Positions 34,698-46,395 of a stretch of DNA of 64,000 nucleotides are shown piece after piece. Under the pieces are notes generated by a model. It had not been told where the DNA came from. It worked only from the letters and a program-made list of their open reading frames with translations, and did no database searches. The DNA is from Beverwykella pulmonaria (lineage: Eukaryota; Ascomycota; Dothideomycetes; Pleosporales; Melanommataceae). The stretch covers positions 2,481,712 to 2,545,711 of the forward strand of contig BCHH01000008.1 in assembly GCA_001599595.1 (NCBI GenBank), given 5' to 3'. A program made the position numbers and the translations under genes. Positions within the stretch are counted from its first letter, which is position 1. Every line of letters starts with the position of its first letter.

Positions 34698-36734
34698 ATG
34701 CTGGACATGCCTGGGTGCGGCGAATGGAATGGTAGGCAGTAACGTGTTTGATATGCTCTTGAGGTGCATCTCGCAATGAAGAAATTTTGCTACCTTCAGA
34801 AGTATCTTCCCACCCTAAGCTTGCTATAGCAGAAAGGAACTTGGTGCAGTCGACCCCGACCATTTTATGTGATGGTGCTGACTAATGCGCCAAGGGAGGC
34901 GCTAGCAGGGCTGCCACTGGTCAGCTTGCTCTTTCCTCCTCCTCGTTTCTTTCTCCCCTCTTCTTTCAACGCGCTATCAAACCTCGACTCCATGCATCTC
35001 AGTCTATTGCACAAGTAGCCCTGTGTTTAAGCTTCGGTGACCCCGCGGTGGCCCTCTCCTGTCACAATATAGACTCGTTCAGCAAATATCAGCCTTGTTG
35101 CATCGTGGTAGGTTGCTCCCTCTCACTTCACATCACGAAGTCCTAACTGCTAACCGCAGAATCTCTTCCGCACTCTCGCTCGTAGCTCAGCTCTTCTTCA
35201 TCTGGATCCCTCACCTTGTGCGCAATCATTTCCCCGGGTGTAACACGGGTGTCGTCCTCGGACGTCACTTGTGGGTCCATCGGCCGGTCGCAAGACTCGC
35301 ACCATGTGCATGGCTGCTGGGCAAAGGCATCGCCCCAGAACAAGCTCTCCCAGTACCCGTGCCGAGCGGAGCTGCCTCTGCTATTGCATTGCAGCTGGCG
35401 CCCACTGTTGAATGGGAAGCCTGAGTTTCTCTGACGTCTTTACTCTGCTGCAAATCCAGACGCATTCCCCGAAAGGGTTGAGTGATGATGGATGAGCGGC
35501 GTTTGGGATTGACGTTCGTTTTCAACCTCACACACGCCGAAGTTGGTACCTTGTGTAGGGTATCCTCGATTCTGTTTACTTTTGTATCCTCTTTTTAACT
35601 CCAATAGGAATTATATCCTAATTGGGGTATGCCAACCTCCATAGAATCCTTCACCGCCAAGAGCATTCCGCTTACTCATCAATACAGATATGTCCGCATC
35701 TTGATGCGTTTTCTTTTGCGTGAATATCCGGTTATGTTTGTTTTGGACGTCCTCCCCCGCATCCAAGTCCGGAAATCTCGCATCTTTGTCGCGACTTCCG
35801 CGCTCGGGAAGCAATCTGGCCCGCCTAGATGAGCCATTTCTGCTGACCGCCTATTGGAATTGGTCCAGATCCCAAAACCTGGACGGTGGACCATACCAAG
35901 TAACCCCCCAAGGCCACACCGACTATTTCTCGACCCCCCCACTCTCTCCGAGGGGCTGCTCGCCAAGTCTTGTGTCATGCAAAGCCAAGGCCGTCTCGAG
36001 TCTCGCGCACAAATGGTACAATTCTACTTTACCGAGCTGTTCCACGAAGACATTCAAAATGGCGACTGAGAATACTGTTAGATTATTGGTAGGTTGAATA
36101 TTTGAACACATGTACTCGAGAGATGATTTTCAAGTTTTACCATTGCCTCTTTGCACCCCACAACCCCGCAATCCGGTTTATTGGCAAGTGCCGGTCAGAG
36201 GCTGACAGATATTTGTAGCCGGAATATCTGGTTAAAGGCGTTGCGGACCGGAGAGCCGCACCTGCGTTAGACAATTCCCCATCTGGGGCAACGCCACTCG
36301 CTAAGCCCCACGCCCCTTTGCTTATTGCTCTTCAACTTTATAAGCACCTCTAATGGAGCTTTATTCCCTCAAACCTCATACGATTCTACAGTCCTCTCTT
36401 CTCGAAAAGGCCGCAAGCTCAGTGTCTTGCATGGACAAACTACAGCGTTCTTATTTTACGCATTTGTCTTCCTTTCCTTTCCTTGATTGGGGTTCTAATA
36501 CTCTGAACATCAATCCCTCAGTCAGAATACCGACCTGAAAATTTGCTGTCGCGAGTTGTGCCTCTTGCTAGCTAGATTTGCTGTCAGGCTTATACTTCCC
36601 TCTTGCTAAATTCACTAAAATCTGAGTAAGCTTAGCCTCCTCTGTGCCATGTCGGCCATGATGTTCTTGTATAACCAACCATAATGGCGCCATACCAGTC
36701 TACACTAGACGAAGATAAGGCTACTTAACAGAAA
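34698..36734. other. intergenic region upstream of the GH94 gene
   Basis: Two kilobases without a supportable gene. The right end is the presumed promoter of the GH94 gene and holds candidate CreA sites (see separate entry). Confidence 0.5.
36248..36311. promoter_or_regulatory. cluster of CreA-like SYGGRG sites upstream of GH94 gene
   Basis: CCGGAG (36248-36253), CTGGGG (36283-36288) and the reverse complement of GTGGGG (36306-36311) match the CreA carbon-repressor consensus SYGGRG. They lie about 420-490 bp before the GH94 start. Paired close sites are usual for functional CreA control of cellulolytic genes. The hexamer is short, so chance is possible. Confidence 0.35.
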
Positions 36735-39101
36735 ATGAGTCCTACGTTGTTGAAGCCCACCGATGATGGCGAGCGCTTTGAGCTCACCAGCGCCACGGCC
36801 ATGCCAAAGGCAGGGGGCTTCCTCTGGAATCAGAAAATGATGATTCAGATCACCTGTCGTGGTTACGCCACCTCGCAGTTCATGCAACCCGAGCCCGCAA
36901 AGTACGCATATGCGCCGACTCTCGAGATGAAAACCTTCATGCAGCCGGAGCAGAACTATTATGCGCATCACCCCGGTCGCTTCGTCTATATCAAGGACGA
37001 GGAGACTGGCGACCTATTTTCGGCTCCGTACGAGCCTGTGCGAGCCCCAGTGGACCGCTTCGTGTTCTCGGTCGGTAAGAGTGACATCACGTGGACCGTA
37101 GAGCATCAGGGTATTCGAGTCGAAATGACCCTCTTACTACCTACTCACGATGTTGCCGAGCTGTGGAGTATCAAGGTGACGAATATCTCCGATCGTGCAC
37201 GCAAGCTCAGTATCTACCCATACTTCCCGTTCGGCTACATGTCTTGGATGAATCAAGAGGCTGAATGGGTTGAGAAAGTCGGTGGGGTTGTCGCCAGCAG
37301 CAAAACGCCGTACCAGAAAGCGGAAGACTACCCCAAGACCAAGCTTCTCAAGGATAAAACATATTTCCTCTGTGAGATACATCCAAAATCATGGGAAGCC
37401 AGACAAAAGAGGTTCGAGGGTGAAGGCGGCTTGCATAATCCATCGTCATTGCAATATCCGGAACTAAGCAACAGCGATGCAAGATACGAGACTCCAACGG
37501 CCATTGTGCAATACAGAGAAAATATCAAAGCCGGCGAGGAGCGCGAGTACCGCTTCTTATTTGGCCCGGCCTTGGATGAAGCGGAGATTCTTGCGATGCG
37601 GAAGAAGTACCTCAGCAAGGAAGGCTTTGCTCAAACGTTACGTGACTATCAGGCGTACATCGCACAGGGAAGCGGATGTCTTAAGATCGAAACTCCTGAC
37701 AAGGATCTCGACAATTTCGTCAACAATTGGCTCGCTCGCCAGATCTATTACCACGGCGATGTAAACCGTCTCACGACCGATCCGCAAACACGTAACTACC
37801 TCCAGGACAACATGGGGATGAGCTTCATTAAGCCCCAGGTCGCACGCAAGGCCATCATTACTGCGGTATCACAGCAAGAAGAAAACGGCTCAATGCCAGA
37901 CGGTATCCTCCTGGCCGAAGGTGCGGTATTGAAATACATCAACCAAATCCCGCACACGGATCATTGCGTATGGCTACCTATAGCTCTAGAGATATATCTC
38001 GCTGAAACTGGAGACTACGGCATTCTCGACGAGAAGGTAACTAGCATGCATGGCGACACATATACCGTCTTCGAACGCTTCAGCCGCGCCATGGACTGGC
38101 TCCTGTCTGCTCGAGACCAGCGTGGTCTAAGCTACATCGCACAGGGCGATTGGTGCGACCCTATGAATATGGTCGGCCCCCGCGGAATCGGCGTATCAGG
38201 CTGGCTCACCGTCGCCACTGGCTATGCCCTCAAGATATGGGCTACTGTTTGCGAGCAGTACGGCAAACCCAATGTAGCAGCGCACTTCCGTGACGGCATC
38301 AAAGAAGTTAACGCAGCCGCTAACGCGCACCTTTGGGACGGCGACTGGTTCGCCCGGGGTATCACCGACGACAATGTAGTCTTCGGTATCAAGAAGGATG
38401 TCGAAGGCCGCATCTGGCTCAACCCCCAAGCGTGGTCCATCCTCGGCGGCGCTGCTAGCGAAGATCAAATCAAGAAGATCCTGCCCCAAGTTGACGAACA
38501 GCTTAGCACGCCGTACGGCACCGTTATGTTTGCTCCGCCCTACAGCGCTATGCGTGAAGACGTCGGCCGTGTCACGCAGAAGTACCCCGGTCAAGGCGAG
38601 AATGGGTCAGTCTACAACCACGCTGGTATTTTCTATGTCTGGAGTCTTTATACGATTGGTGAGAAAGACCGCGCGTATAAAGTTCTTAGGCAGATGATTC
38701 CCGGGCCTAGCGAGGAGGATTACCTCCAGCGTGGACAGCTCCCGGTATATATCCCGAACTACTACCGTGGCGGGTGGAAGATGTACCCACGTACGGCGGG
38801 CCGCTCAAGTCAATTATTCAACACCGGAACAGTCTCGTGGGCCTATCGTTGTTTTATTGAGGGGCTATGCGGGTTGAGGGGTGTTCCCGAGGGGCTGAGC
38901 ATTAATCCACAGTTACCGAGTGATTGGCCTGGGATGAAGGTTACTAGGTTGTTCCGCGGCGCGACGTTCGAGGTTGACGTCAAGAGGACGAATGTGAAGA
39001 GCATGGTGGTCATATTGAATGGGAAGAAGTTAGATACGCCGATTGTTAAGAACGTGGTGAGCGGGAAGACGTATAAGTTGGCTGTGGAGGTGCCGAAGTA
39101 A
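36735..39101 (+). CDS. GH94 phosphorylase, probable cellobionic acid phosphorylase
   Basis: An intronless gene of 788 residues. The whole length fits glycoside hydrolase family 94: N-terminal beta-sandwich, (alpha/alpha)6 catalytic domain, C-terminal lid. The motif GDWCDPMNMVG (residues 471-481) aligns with the GDWND motif whose second Asp (here D475) is the general acid in cellobiose phosphorylases. YPRTAGRSSQLFNTGTVSW is the phosphate/acceptor-side signature. Fungal GH94 members, first shown in Neurospora crassa, phosphorolyse cellobionic acid to glucose 1-phosphate and gluconate. In the bacterial enzyme an Arg-x3-Lys pair binds gluconate (R609/K613, from memory), and this protein has the same spacing in GRVTQK (R612, K616). 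There is no signal peptide, so it acts in the cytosol on imported cellobionate from oxidative cellulose breakdown. Confidence 0.88.
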   Translation: MSPTLLKPTDDGERFELTSATAMPKAGGFLWNQKMMIQITCRGYATSQFMQPEPAKYAYAPTLEMKTFMQPEQNYYAHHPGRFVYIKDEETGDLFSAPYEPVRAPVDRFVFSVGKSDITWTVEHQGIRVEMTLLLPTHDVAELWSIKVTNISDRARKLSIYPYFPFGYMSWMNQEAEWVEKVGGVVASSKTPYQKAEDYPKTKLLKDKTYFLCEIHPKSWEARQKRFEGEGGLHNPSSLQYPELSNSDARYETPTAIVQYRENIKAGEEREYRFLFGPALDEAEILAMRKKYLSKEGFAQTLRDYQAYIAQGSGCLKIETPDKDLDNFVNNWLARQIYYHGDVNRLTTDPQTRNYLQDNMGMSFIKPQVARKAIITAVSQQEENGSMPDGILLAEGAVLKYINQIPHTDHCVWLPIALEIYLAETGDYGILDEKVTSMHGDTYTVFERFSRAMDWLLSARDQRGLSYIAQGDWCDPMNMVGPRGIGVSGWLTVATGYALKIWATVCEQYGKPNVAAHFRDGIKEVNAAANAHLWDGDWFARGITDDNVVFGIKKDVEGRIWLNPQAWSILGGAASEDQIKKILPQVDEQLSTPYGTVMFAPPYSAMREDVGRVTQKYPGQGENGSVYNHAGIFYVWSLYTIGEKDRAYKVLRQMIPGPSEEDYLQRGQLPVYIPNYYRGGWKMYPRTAGRSSQLFNTGTVSWAYRCFIEGLCGLRGVPEGLSINPQLPSDWPGMKVTRLFRGATFEVDVKRTNVKSMVVILNGKKLDTPIVKNVVSGKTYKLAVEVPK

Positions 39102-39760
39102 TGTTGTTTGTGGCATAGAGGACCAGGAGAAAGGAGTATAAATGGATCTAAGAGGATAGAGTATTAGAAGTTGGGTAGTGCGCTTGCTTATTAAAGTTAT
39201 AAGAGTTCTACTTAAACATTATTGACGTTCTGCTCGTTTACTTTGTGGTGATCAAGACCACATCGCGGTGAACACCGATTTTGTTTATCAAAGAGACGTT
39301 GGGACTGAGGGTTTAGATTTGCTACGTGGAGTGTCCATGGACCAATTCCCTCTTGTTTTAAGCTACAGACATGCAAATACGTTGGACTTTTCTATAGGAA
39401 TCAACACGTGGATAAATTACTTAAGTTTAACAAAATCAGCCAATTATTTTTACATGGCTTACATAGATCTAATTTTCGAGGAATCAGTAAGACATTGGGC
39501 AAGACTAAATGCGATGTAAAACGGTGCAATATTTTTATTTGAACCAAGGTCTGCTATGTGACAGACATCACGTGAGCATCCTTCAAACATATTTCGAGCA
39601 GACTATCGAATACAATTCATCATGGTTCTGTCATTTTCGATACATATTGAACCTTGAGTATAGTGCCGTTTAAAATTCTTCCCAGAAATATGTGAAGATC
39701 TGCGAAACTTCGTAATCGGCATATATTCACAGAAGAGCGTTGGGAAAGTTACATCGACCG
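39102..39760. other. intergenic region after the GH94 gene
   Basis: An AT-rich stretch. An 83-codon frame at 39268-39519 has no motif. No supported gene. Confidence 0.45.
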
Positions 39761-40258
39761 ATGGCTGACGAGTACGTGTATCAAGTAATTCGCAGAATGA
39801 ACAGATTGAGTCTCTGATATTGGGCCCCCACTTCTCCTCCCAATAGTAATCGTAGGGTGCCCAAGATTCGTATTATCACGGCATCAACGTCATCAAGCTC
39901 GACGACGAAGCCCAGTCTTCGGAATCCGAGAAAAGAGATCCACAGTACCATGGTCTAAAGGTCTTCAAACTTGAAGACGAGACCCTATCCTCCAAGGTCG
40001 AGAAGAAATATCCCCATTACCATGGTACTGACGTTGTTAAACTAGAAGAAGAGATACAACCCACTTGAAGTCGAGAAAAGGAACCCATGGTATGATAGGA
40101 TTCACGTCATCAAGCTAGTGGATGGATAGAAGTGAGAGCTGTATGGAAGCATTCACTTTGCTCGAGTTGCGGATTGGGAGAAGCACGCTGAATTTAAAAA
40201 GCGACATAGTTCACAAGTTCAGAGCTCTGACTTGGGAGCAACGACAAGTCTTTGAGTG
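39761..40258 (+). pseudogene. decayed gene of four 24-residue tandem units with dibasic sites
   Basis: A possible first exon (39761-39775) could splice to 39855. From there the frame runs through tandem units that begin at 39874, 39946, 40018 and 40091. The first two intervals are exactly 72 bp and the third is 73 bp, so the frame shifts inside unit 3. Units share Y-H-G ... V-x-K-L-x-D/E-E and end in E-K-R or E-K-K followed by a residue and Pro. After unit 4 two stop codons appear close together (40127 and 40133), yet the same frame continues protein-like (DWEKHAEFKKRH) to a stop at 40258. No signal peptide is visible. I do not recognise the family. Kex2-type processed repeat precursors have similar layouts, but this is only a resemblance. 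Confidence 0.45.
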
Positions 40259-40841
40259 AGGAGTATCAAGAGTCGTAATGATATATCTCTTTCGCGAATT
40301 TTCTCATCTTTTCGCCTATCAACGATTCTTTTTGTTGCGACGTTCCTTTGCTAGTGACGCCTGATCACAATCATGGCCCTCTTGGACTGCTGTGTGTAAT
40401 TACAGAAGAACAAGTGGCAACCGTGTGAGATTGAAATACCATGTCTCTAATGCTATCATAATCCAACGCACGCCCTTTCCTGTAATTTACTCTCTTATCC
40501 CATTCCACCTTTTCGACTTCCTTAGGACGATAACACAAAGACTAAAAAAAGTACTCATGATTACGGTGACGATGATGATCTATATGTCCAAAATAAAATA
40601 AAATTCTTTCCAACCTATGTATCCGTCTTCCTTGCTATTCTGTCGCCCAGACATGTATCCAGACCCCGCCTAACAAAACGCCAAGCTATGCAGATACCTC
40701 TAACAATGCTTCCGGTAAACCAGGCTAACCCAACATATACAACCGAATCCATCCAAAACACCATACCTCAGAGACGATCGCCTCATGTAATCTCAATGAA
40801 AGAATGCTATTCATACGCAACCTCCCTTCACTTTTGATTCG
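40259..40841. other. intergenic region beside the SepH gene
   Basis: This is the 3' flank of the minus-strand kinase gene. It is AT-rich, with no supported feature. Confidence 0.5.
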
Positions 40842-43800
40842 TCACTCTCCGCCTGTCGTTCCCCTCCTCCCCATTTCTCCTCCACTAGTCTCCCTCCTTC
40901 GCCTCACAATCTGCAATCTTGGCAGCGGCGTTCCCTTCCCACTCCCGCCCGTACCACTCGCCGCACCAGGCAACATATTCTCTTCACTAGCCTGACTCTG
41001 CCTCCTCCTACTAACCGCTTCGTTCAGCCTCCCCTGGCGCGCCTTTGGTAGTCTACTCTTCCCGCTTGCCTCGCGATCACGCTCACGATTCGCTTCCGCA
41101 CGGGCAAGCGAGGACATCGTGTCGCGGCTGGGAGGTCGACTTCCTGATCCTGCACCGCGAGAAGAAATGAAGGAAGAAGTGGGGCTCGGGCCACCAAGGG
41201 CGGCGAGTGCGGTGGAGGAACGGGTTAGGGAAGGTGGTTTCGAGTTTCTGAGTTCTTCTTTCAAGTCCCAAATCCCGGTGCCGGTGGACTGACTTCGTCC
41301 CATTCTACGCTCGCGCTCTCGTTCACTGCCAACGAGACTGGGTGGTGGTGGCATAGGTGGGATGCTAAACGTGGATTTGAGGCTGTTCGGTGTAGGTGGT
41401 GTCTTGCCCGACACTGTAGATCCGTTGCTGGATCCAGACCCGGCACGTGCACCAGCACTAGATGCAGGGCGCCGGAAGCCGCTGGAGCGAGAGGTGGAGC
41501 GCTTACCGACTCCATCACAAGCGCGCACGAGCTCTTCGGCCATTTGGCGGACGAGGATAGCGGGGTCGTGGTCGGAGAGGTTGAGTATGGTGTTGTAGAC
41601 GCCGAAGTGCTTGATTAGTGTACACTCGTCCTCTGTGGCATCGCAGATAGTTCGAAGAATACGCAGGAGATTGAGGCGCGTGACAGCGTCCTTGTGACCT
41701 AGTTTCTGTACTGTGCGAGTGAAAATCTCTGGTACGGCGAGGGAGGCAGCGATCGGTGGAGAGAGACGGACGAGTTTCTGGAGCGGCTCAAGCATGTTTT
41801 CGAACGTGGATTGGGAGAGTTCTGGCGAGGTGTAAGAGGAGATGATGGCGGTGCTGAAGTTGGACGAAAGGAGGTACTGCTCGACGCGGGCGGTTTCTTC
41901 CTGGAGCCTGAGCAATGGTTAACATCTTATTCTGCAGCACCGACATGAATACAAAGGGGAACATACCATACGAAGATGGCATCCAGGGCAGTGACCTGCC
42001 AATTCCGATCCGCCAGCATCGCAATATAGGATTGCAACCCCTTACTATCCCACAACATCTTGCGCGCCACCTTCCCGGAATGAGCCAACTCGCACAGAAT
42101 GGGCAATGCAAACTCCTTCAATGGGCCGCCTTCCCTCACCACATCTTTCAGCAAGGGAATGATGTCAGAGAGCGCGGCCTCCTCCTGCCTACTCTTGTTG
42201 TGGCGACAAAGGTTGTACATGGTGTTGAGGATCTGATTTGAAATTTCGCGGTAGAGTGGTTGGCTGCGCGATGTCTTGAGTAGTTCAATGAGGATGTCGA
42301 TGGCGTTGGAGTTTTGTAGTGCCTCATGGGTGGACGAAAGCATGGAGAGATTCTTTATAAATTTGAGCATTGTCACCTGGTGATTGGGCGACATTTTCCT
42401 TAAGTCCTTTAGCACGCCTGTCTTATGTCAGTGAATGGCTCGGCTGTTTGGATGACAGAGGGCGCGTCGGAGTAGTAGCGGGTGGAATACACATACGTTT
42501 CAAGATCATTCGATCTGCCACTAGATCTTTCACGTGGCTTTCCGCCTGTGAAAATATCAGGAAGATATTGACAATGCGACCTTCGATAAGCTCCGACAGC
42601 TCATCGGTTTCATCGACAACGCGATTGAGAACAAGCGAAAGGGGATATAGCACAGAACTACGCGAGAAGATGCGGCAAAAGTCGTTCTTCGGTGTCGGAC
42701 CTTGTAGCTCAAACACACTCCATACTCCGTTTACACCAATGAGCACTAAATCCCTCTCAGCATCTATATCCTCTTCTAAAAACTCTACCAAGACATTGAT
42801 ACCGCCACACCCAATCAACATCTGCAGCGTTAGCGTGCTTGTCTGATACATTTGCCGGACAAATGCCGCAGCCTCTTTCCGGATATCGCTTGGGTACTTC
42901 TTGTATGCAAAGTTGGAGATGATCGGTATGCCGCCGAGGAAAGAAAGCGATTCCTGAGACTCGGCGTCTTCTAGAATGATTAGGTTGATGATTTTTAAAA
43001 GTCGAAGGACAACATCATTCGGAGGTATTGTGCCAAGAATCTCTAAGATGGGAAGCATTCCATGCGAACGGAGAACAATGGATCGCTTGTCAGGCGATTC
43101 ATACAGGACTTGAATGAGCTGGTCCGCGATATCAAGAAGGACGTCATCGGGCTGACTAGTTTTTAAGCACCCAACAAGGTGTTCCGTCTGTTTTGCTAGT
43201 CGGTCATCTCTATCCCGGGCCACGTTGTTTTCAAGGTTAATGTTTTCAATCCCTTCTTCGAGGTTGGCGAATGGATCGAGATCATCCTCGTCGGCGATAA
43301 TCTGCCCAAGTTAGTGTGGTCTCAACATATGAGGCAAGACCTTACAAATGACGACGACATCTTGGAGGTGATCATAGCCATGCTACTGTGCTCTGAGCCA
43401 CTGTCACTTTCTGCCCTACTCGGCTTGATGTCCCCAAACACATCTGAAAAATCATCCCTGTCGTCTTCGGCATATTTTTGTATCTCAATCTCAGACTGCG
43501 AGCGCTGCATCTTGCGAGTCGAGGTTGAAGACGCCGATCGTTGTCTTACATTCCCGTTTATCTTCGTATCTCTTGTCGATTTCGGCGCCGTCTTCAGATC
43601 GCTGGGATGAAACAATCTTGGAGAGAACTCGGCTGGTGAGCTAGATGTTGTGGCTGGCGCTTTGTGTGCGATGATTGAAGGCGGCCGAGCAAACTGCATG
43701 GCCTTCAGTTTTTCCTCGAAGGCGTCCTCATCCGTCGGCATCAGATCTGAATAGTCCTCCACTGAATTTTCTCGAAACATGTTCGAAGGACGTGCTAGTA

Positions 43801-45454
43801 TAGCAACCTTGGTTTTCGACAGCTGGGTCGCTTTAGGGATACCACGTAGGAATGCTGTTTTAGGCTGAGCATCGTGGCGTTCTTCTAAAGGCATTGATTC
43901 GGAAGGCGACTGCGAGTGGGTAGCTTTTGTTTTGGTGGAAGATGGCTTCGCTGATTCGGGTGGCTGGAAGGCCTGTGCGATTCCTCGAAGGTGCTGAAGG
44001 TTGAGAGGGCTCTTCACCGTTGCTTCACCGTCCAGGTTTGATGGCTCCTCGGTTACGGCATCGAAATTAGCGTAGGCCTTCAATCTGTCGCCCGAGAAGA
44101 GGCCACCAAAGTTATCCTGCGGCTTCAAATGGGGTAAATGGAGTGCTCTTGGCGAAATACTCTCTGCGAAATCGTCGTCCCAGTTGTCATCCCGGTCTAC
44201 TTCGGGAGATCGAAAAGACTCTGCGCTAGGTCTGGGCTTCGGAATGTTTAGGTTCGCATTCACAGCGGATGGCCTGCGTATGGGGGCCGCAGGGACAGCA
44301 GCCGAGTGCGGTGAGTCCTTTCTCGGTGTAGGGGCGAGACGGGCATTCCGGCGAAGTGAATTTGGTGACTTCAGCGCTTCGTTCCACTCTTGCACGGATT
44401 TGACAGCTTCGGTGTACTCGGTGGGTTTAGTCCGCACGGCGGGGACCGTCCGCTTTGCGCTCAATATCCATGGATGTTTCAGCAGTCGTTTGGCTGAGAT
44501 GCGTAAAGTGGGATTCTTCTGGAAGCACTCCATCAGAAACTCGCGGAGAAGCGGAGAAGCGCTACCAGGAATCGGTGGGTGCTCATCATTGACAATTCGG
44601 AAGAGAGCTTGCATGGGTTGCAGCTTGTGATACGGTGGCTTCCCTTCGATCAGCTCGATGACGGTGCATCCCAGACTCCAGATATCCGACGATGTTGCGG
44701 CACCAGAAAGCTCGATAACCTCGGGGGCCATCCAGTATGGCGTCCCGACGACACTCGACTGGTCCAGGCCTGATGCTTTCGTTGCTACGCCGAAGTCGGC
44801 TAGCTTGACCAGGCCTTCCTTCGTCGTCAGGATATTAGCACCCTTGATGTCGCGATGTATCACACCCTGCTCGTGGAGATACAATAGACCGTGTAGGACC
44901 TGTGACATGTACAGCGCCACTAGGTTTTCGGGGAATTTGCCAAAGTTTTTGCAGATGCTGTGCAAGGAGCCATTTTCGCAGTACTCGAGGATAATATACA
45001 GGCTCTCGGAGCTTTTGACGAAACCATTGTACTTGACGATGTTGGCGTGGTTGAGGTTCTTCAGCAGATCGATCTCTAGCATGATCGTCTTGAGCTCCAC
45101 ACCACCCAGATTCTCCAGCCGCACCTGCTTGATGGCCACCGTCTCGCCCGTGTTCCAGTTCAGGGCGCGGTACACGCTGCCAAAGGCGCCCTTGCCGAGG
45201 CAGTCGCCCAGCTGGAAGTCCTTGAGGCCAACAACATCCTGGGCGGCGCGCTGGGCGGTGCCCTCTCTGCTCGGGCGGTCCTGGCGGTCTTCGCGGCTCG
45301 GGGTGCCGTGTTGGTTGTTTGCTGCCGCTGCCGTCGCTGCTGCTGCCGACGATGCGGACGACGCCGACAACTTCTTTGCGTGGGTGGGCGGCGGGTGCGA
45401 GCCCGAGTGCTGCGACACGCGGGAGTGCGAGGACTTTGGCGGGTGGGACACCAT
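40842..45454 (-). CDS. sepH: SepH-type septation kinase (Cdc15/Cdc7 group MAPKKK-like)
   Basis: Minus-strand exons 45454-43346, 43301-42497, 42417-41967 and 41907-40842 join in frame to about 1476 residues. The kinase domain lies at about residues 80-335: GKGAFGSVY, VAIK (K109), HRDIKGANIL, DFGVAT, GTPYWMAPE. A long disordered linker follows, then a large alpha-helical region of ARM/HEAT-like repeats (LLKIINLIILEDAESQES; LPILCELAHSGKVARK), and a Ser/Arg-rich tail. This order matches Aspergillus SepH and fission yeast Cdc7, the kinase of the septation initiation network that triggers actomyosin ring and septum formation. The length and the ARM-like part are typical of filamentous fungi. All three introns are 45-79 bp GT-AG. 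Confidence 0.95.
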
Positions 45455-46395
45455 GGTATGTCTGCCTCGTATGTGTGTCTCCTATCTAGTGTGTTCTTGC
45501 TCCTCTGTGGCACGAGTCCTAGGTCGGGCGCGCGTGCTTCTCGTCGGGGCGCATATCCAGCCCAGTCTCTCGCTGTCTTGCTTTCACTCCCTTCTTCCCA
45601 ATGGCAGCCGTTGTCGTCGTGTTTTGTTGTAGCCTGCGCCTGCGCCTGCGCACTCGAGCGGGGTGTGTTTCGGGGTGCTATAGCTGGCCCTTCGTCCTTA
45701 ATGCGTGGGATCCTGGCCGCACGGCGGGCCTCGAGATTGCGAAGCTGCGCTTCCCTCCTCTGCAATTAGGCACGCGTCGCGTCAAACGATGCCTGCGTTC
45801 GGGCATGCGGGGTGCTGGATGTATGTGTAGAGCGGCGACGGCAAGGGGAGCAGAGGCGCGGACACGCCGCGGTGAGTGCGCAGGGAGAGATGCCGTAGCG
45901 GTGGTAGTGCAGGTTCCTCGCGGTCCAGCATCAGAAGGGACGCCAAAACGGCTTTCTTGGCTGTGCACGAAATGCGCCACGGTCCTATATTCCATACATC
46001 GCCATCGTAATAGTATATATAATAATTGGTTCGGTAACCAGTCAAATATTCATATCACGCGTGCAACGTAGTAAAGTCCACCAAGCTCAAGCTGAACGAC
46101 GCAGCCGTCCCGACTGCTGCACGCTATCACGTGCACGATCGTCTTACCCGCTTCCAGCCATGCGTCCTGCGAGTGGTTACAAGTCTGGGCGCAGTGCTAT
46201 ACGCCCCGGAGTCTTGGGCTGTGGTCGTGTGGGGATGCAGAGAATGGAACACGTCTATGCACAGAAGCGGTATGGGAAACACCTCATGCGTCGAGGTAAA
46301 CTCATCCACAATTCAAATTAGCTGGGGTATTAAACACATGTAAACCTTTTGACAATGTACACACCAACCACAGGGTCAGACTTCAGACGGCACCA
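45455..46395. other. promoter region of the SepH gene
   Basis: About 940 bp. The first 450 bp are GC-rich. An open frame at 45601-46071 on the plus strand is compositional and lacks motifs. Confidence 0.5.

Noticed and set aside
36735..39101. Bacterial contamination as the source of the GH94 gene
   Set aside because: It sits within eukaryotic sequence with fungal genes on both sides, and fungal GH94 orthologues are known.
45601..46071. 156-codon plus-strand frame in the SepH promoter
   Set aside because: Arg/Cys-rich composition from GC-rich DNA; no motif or splice context.
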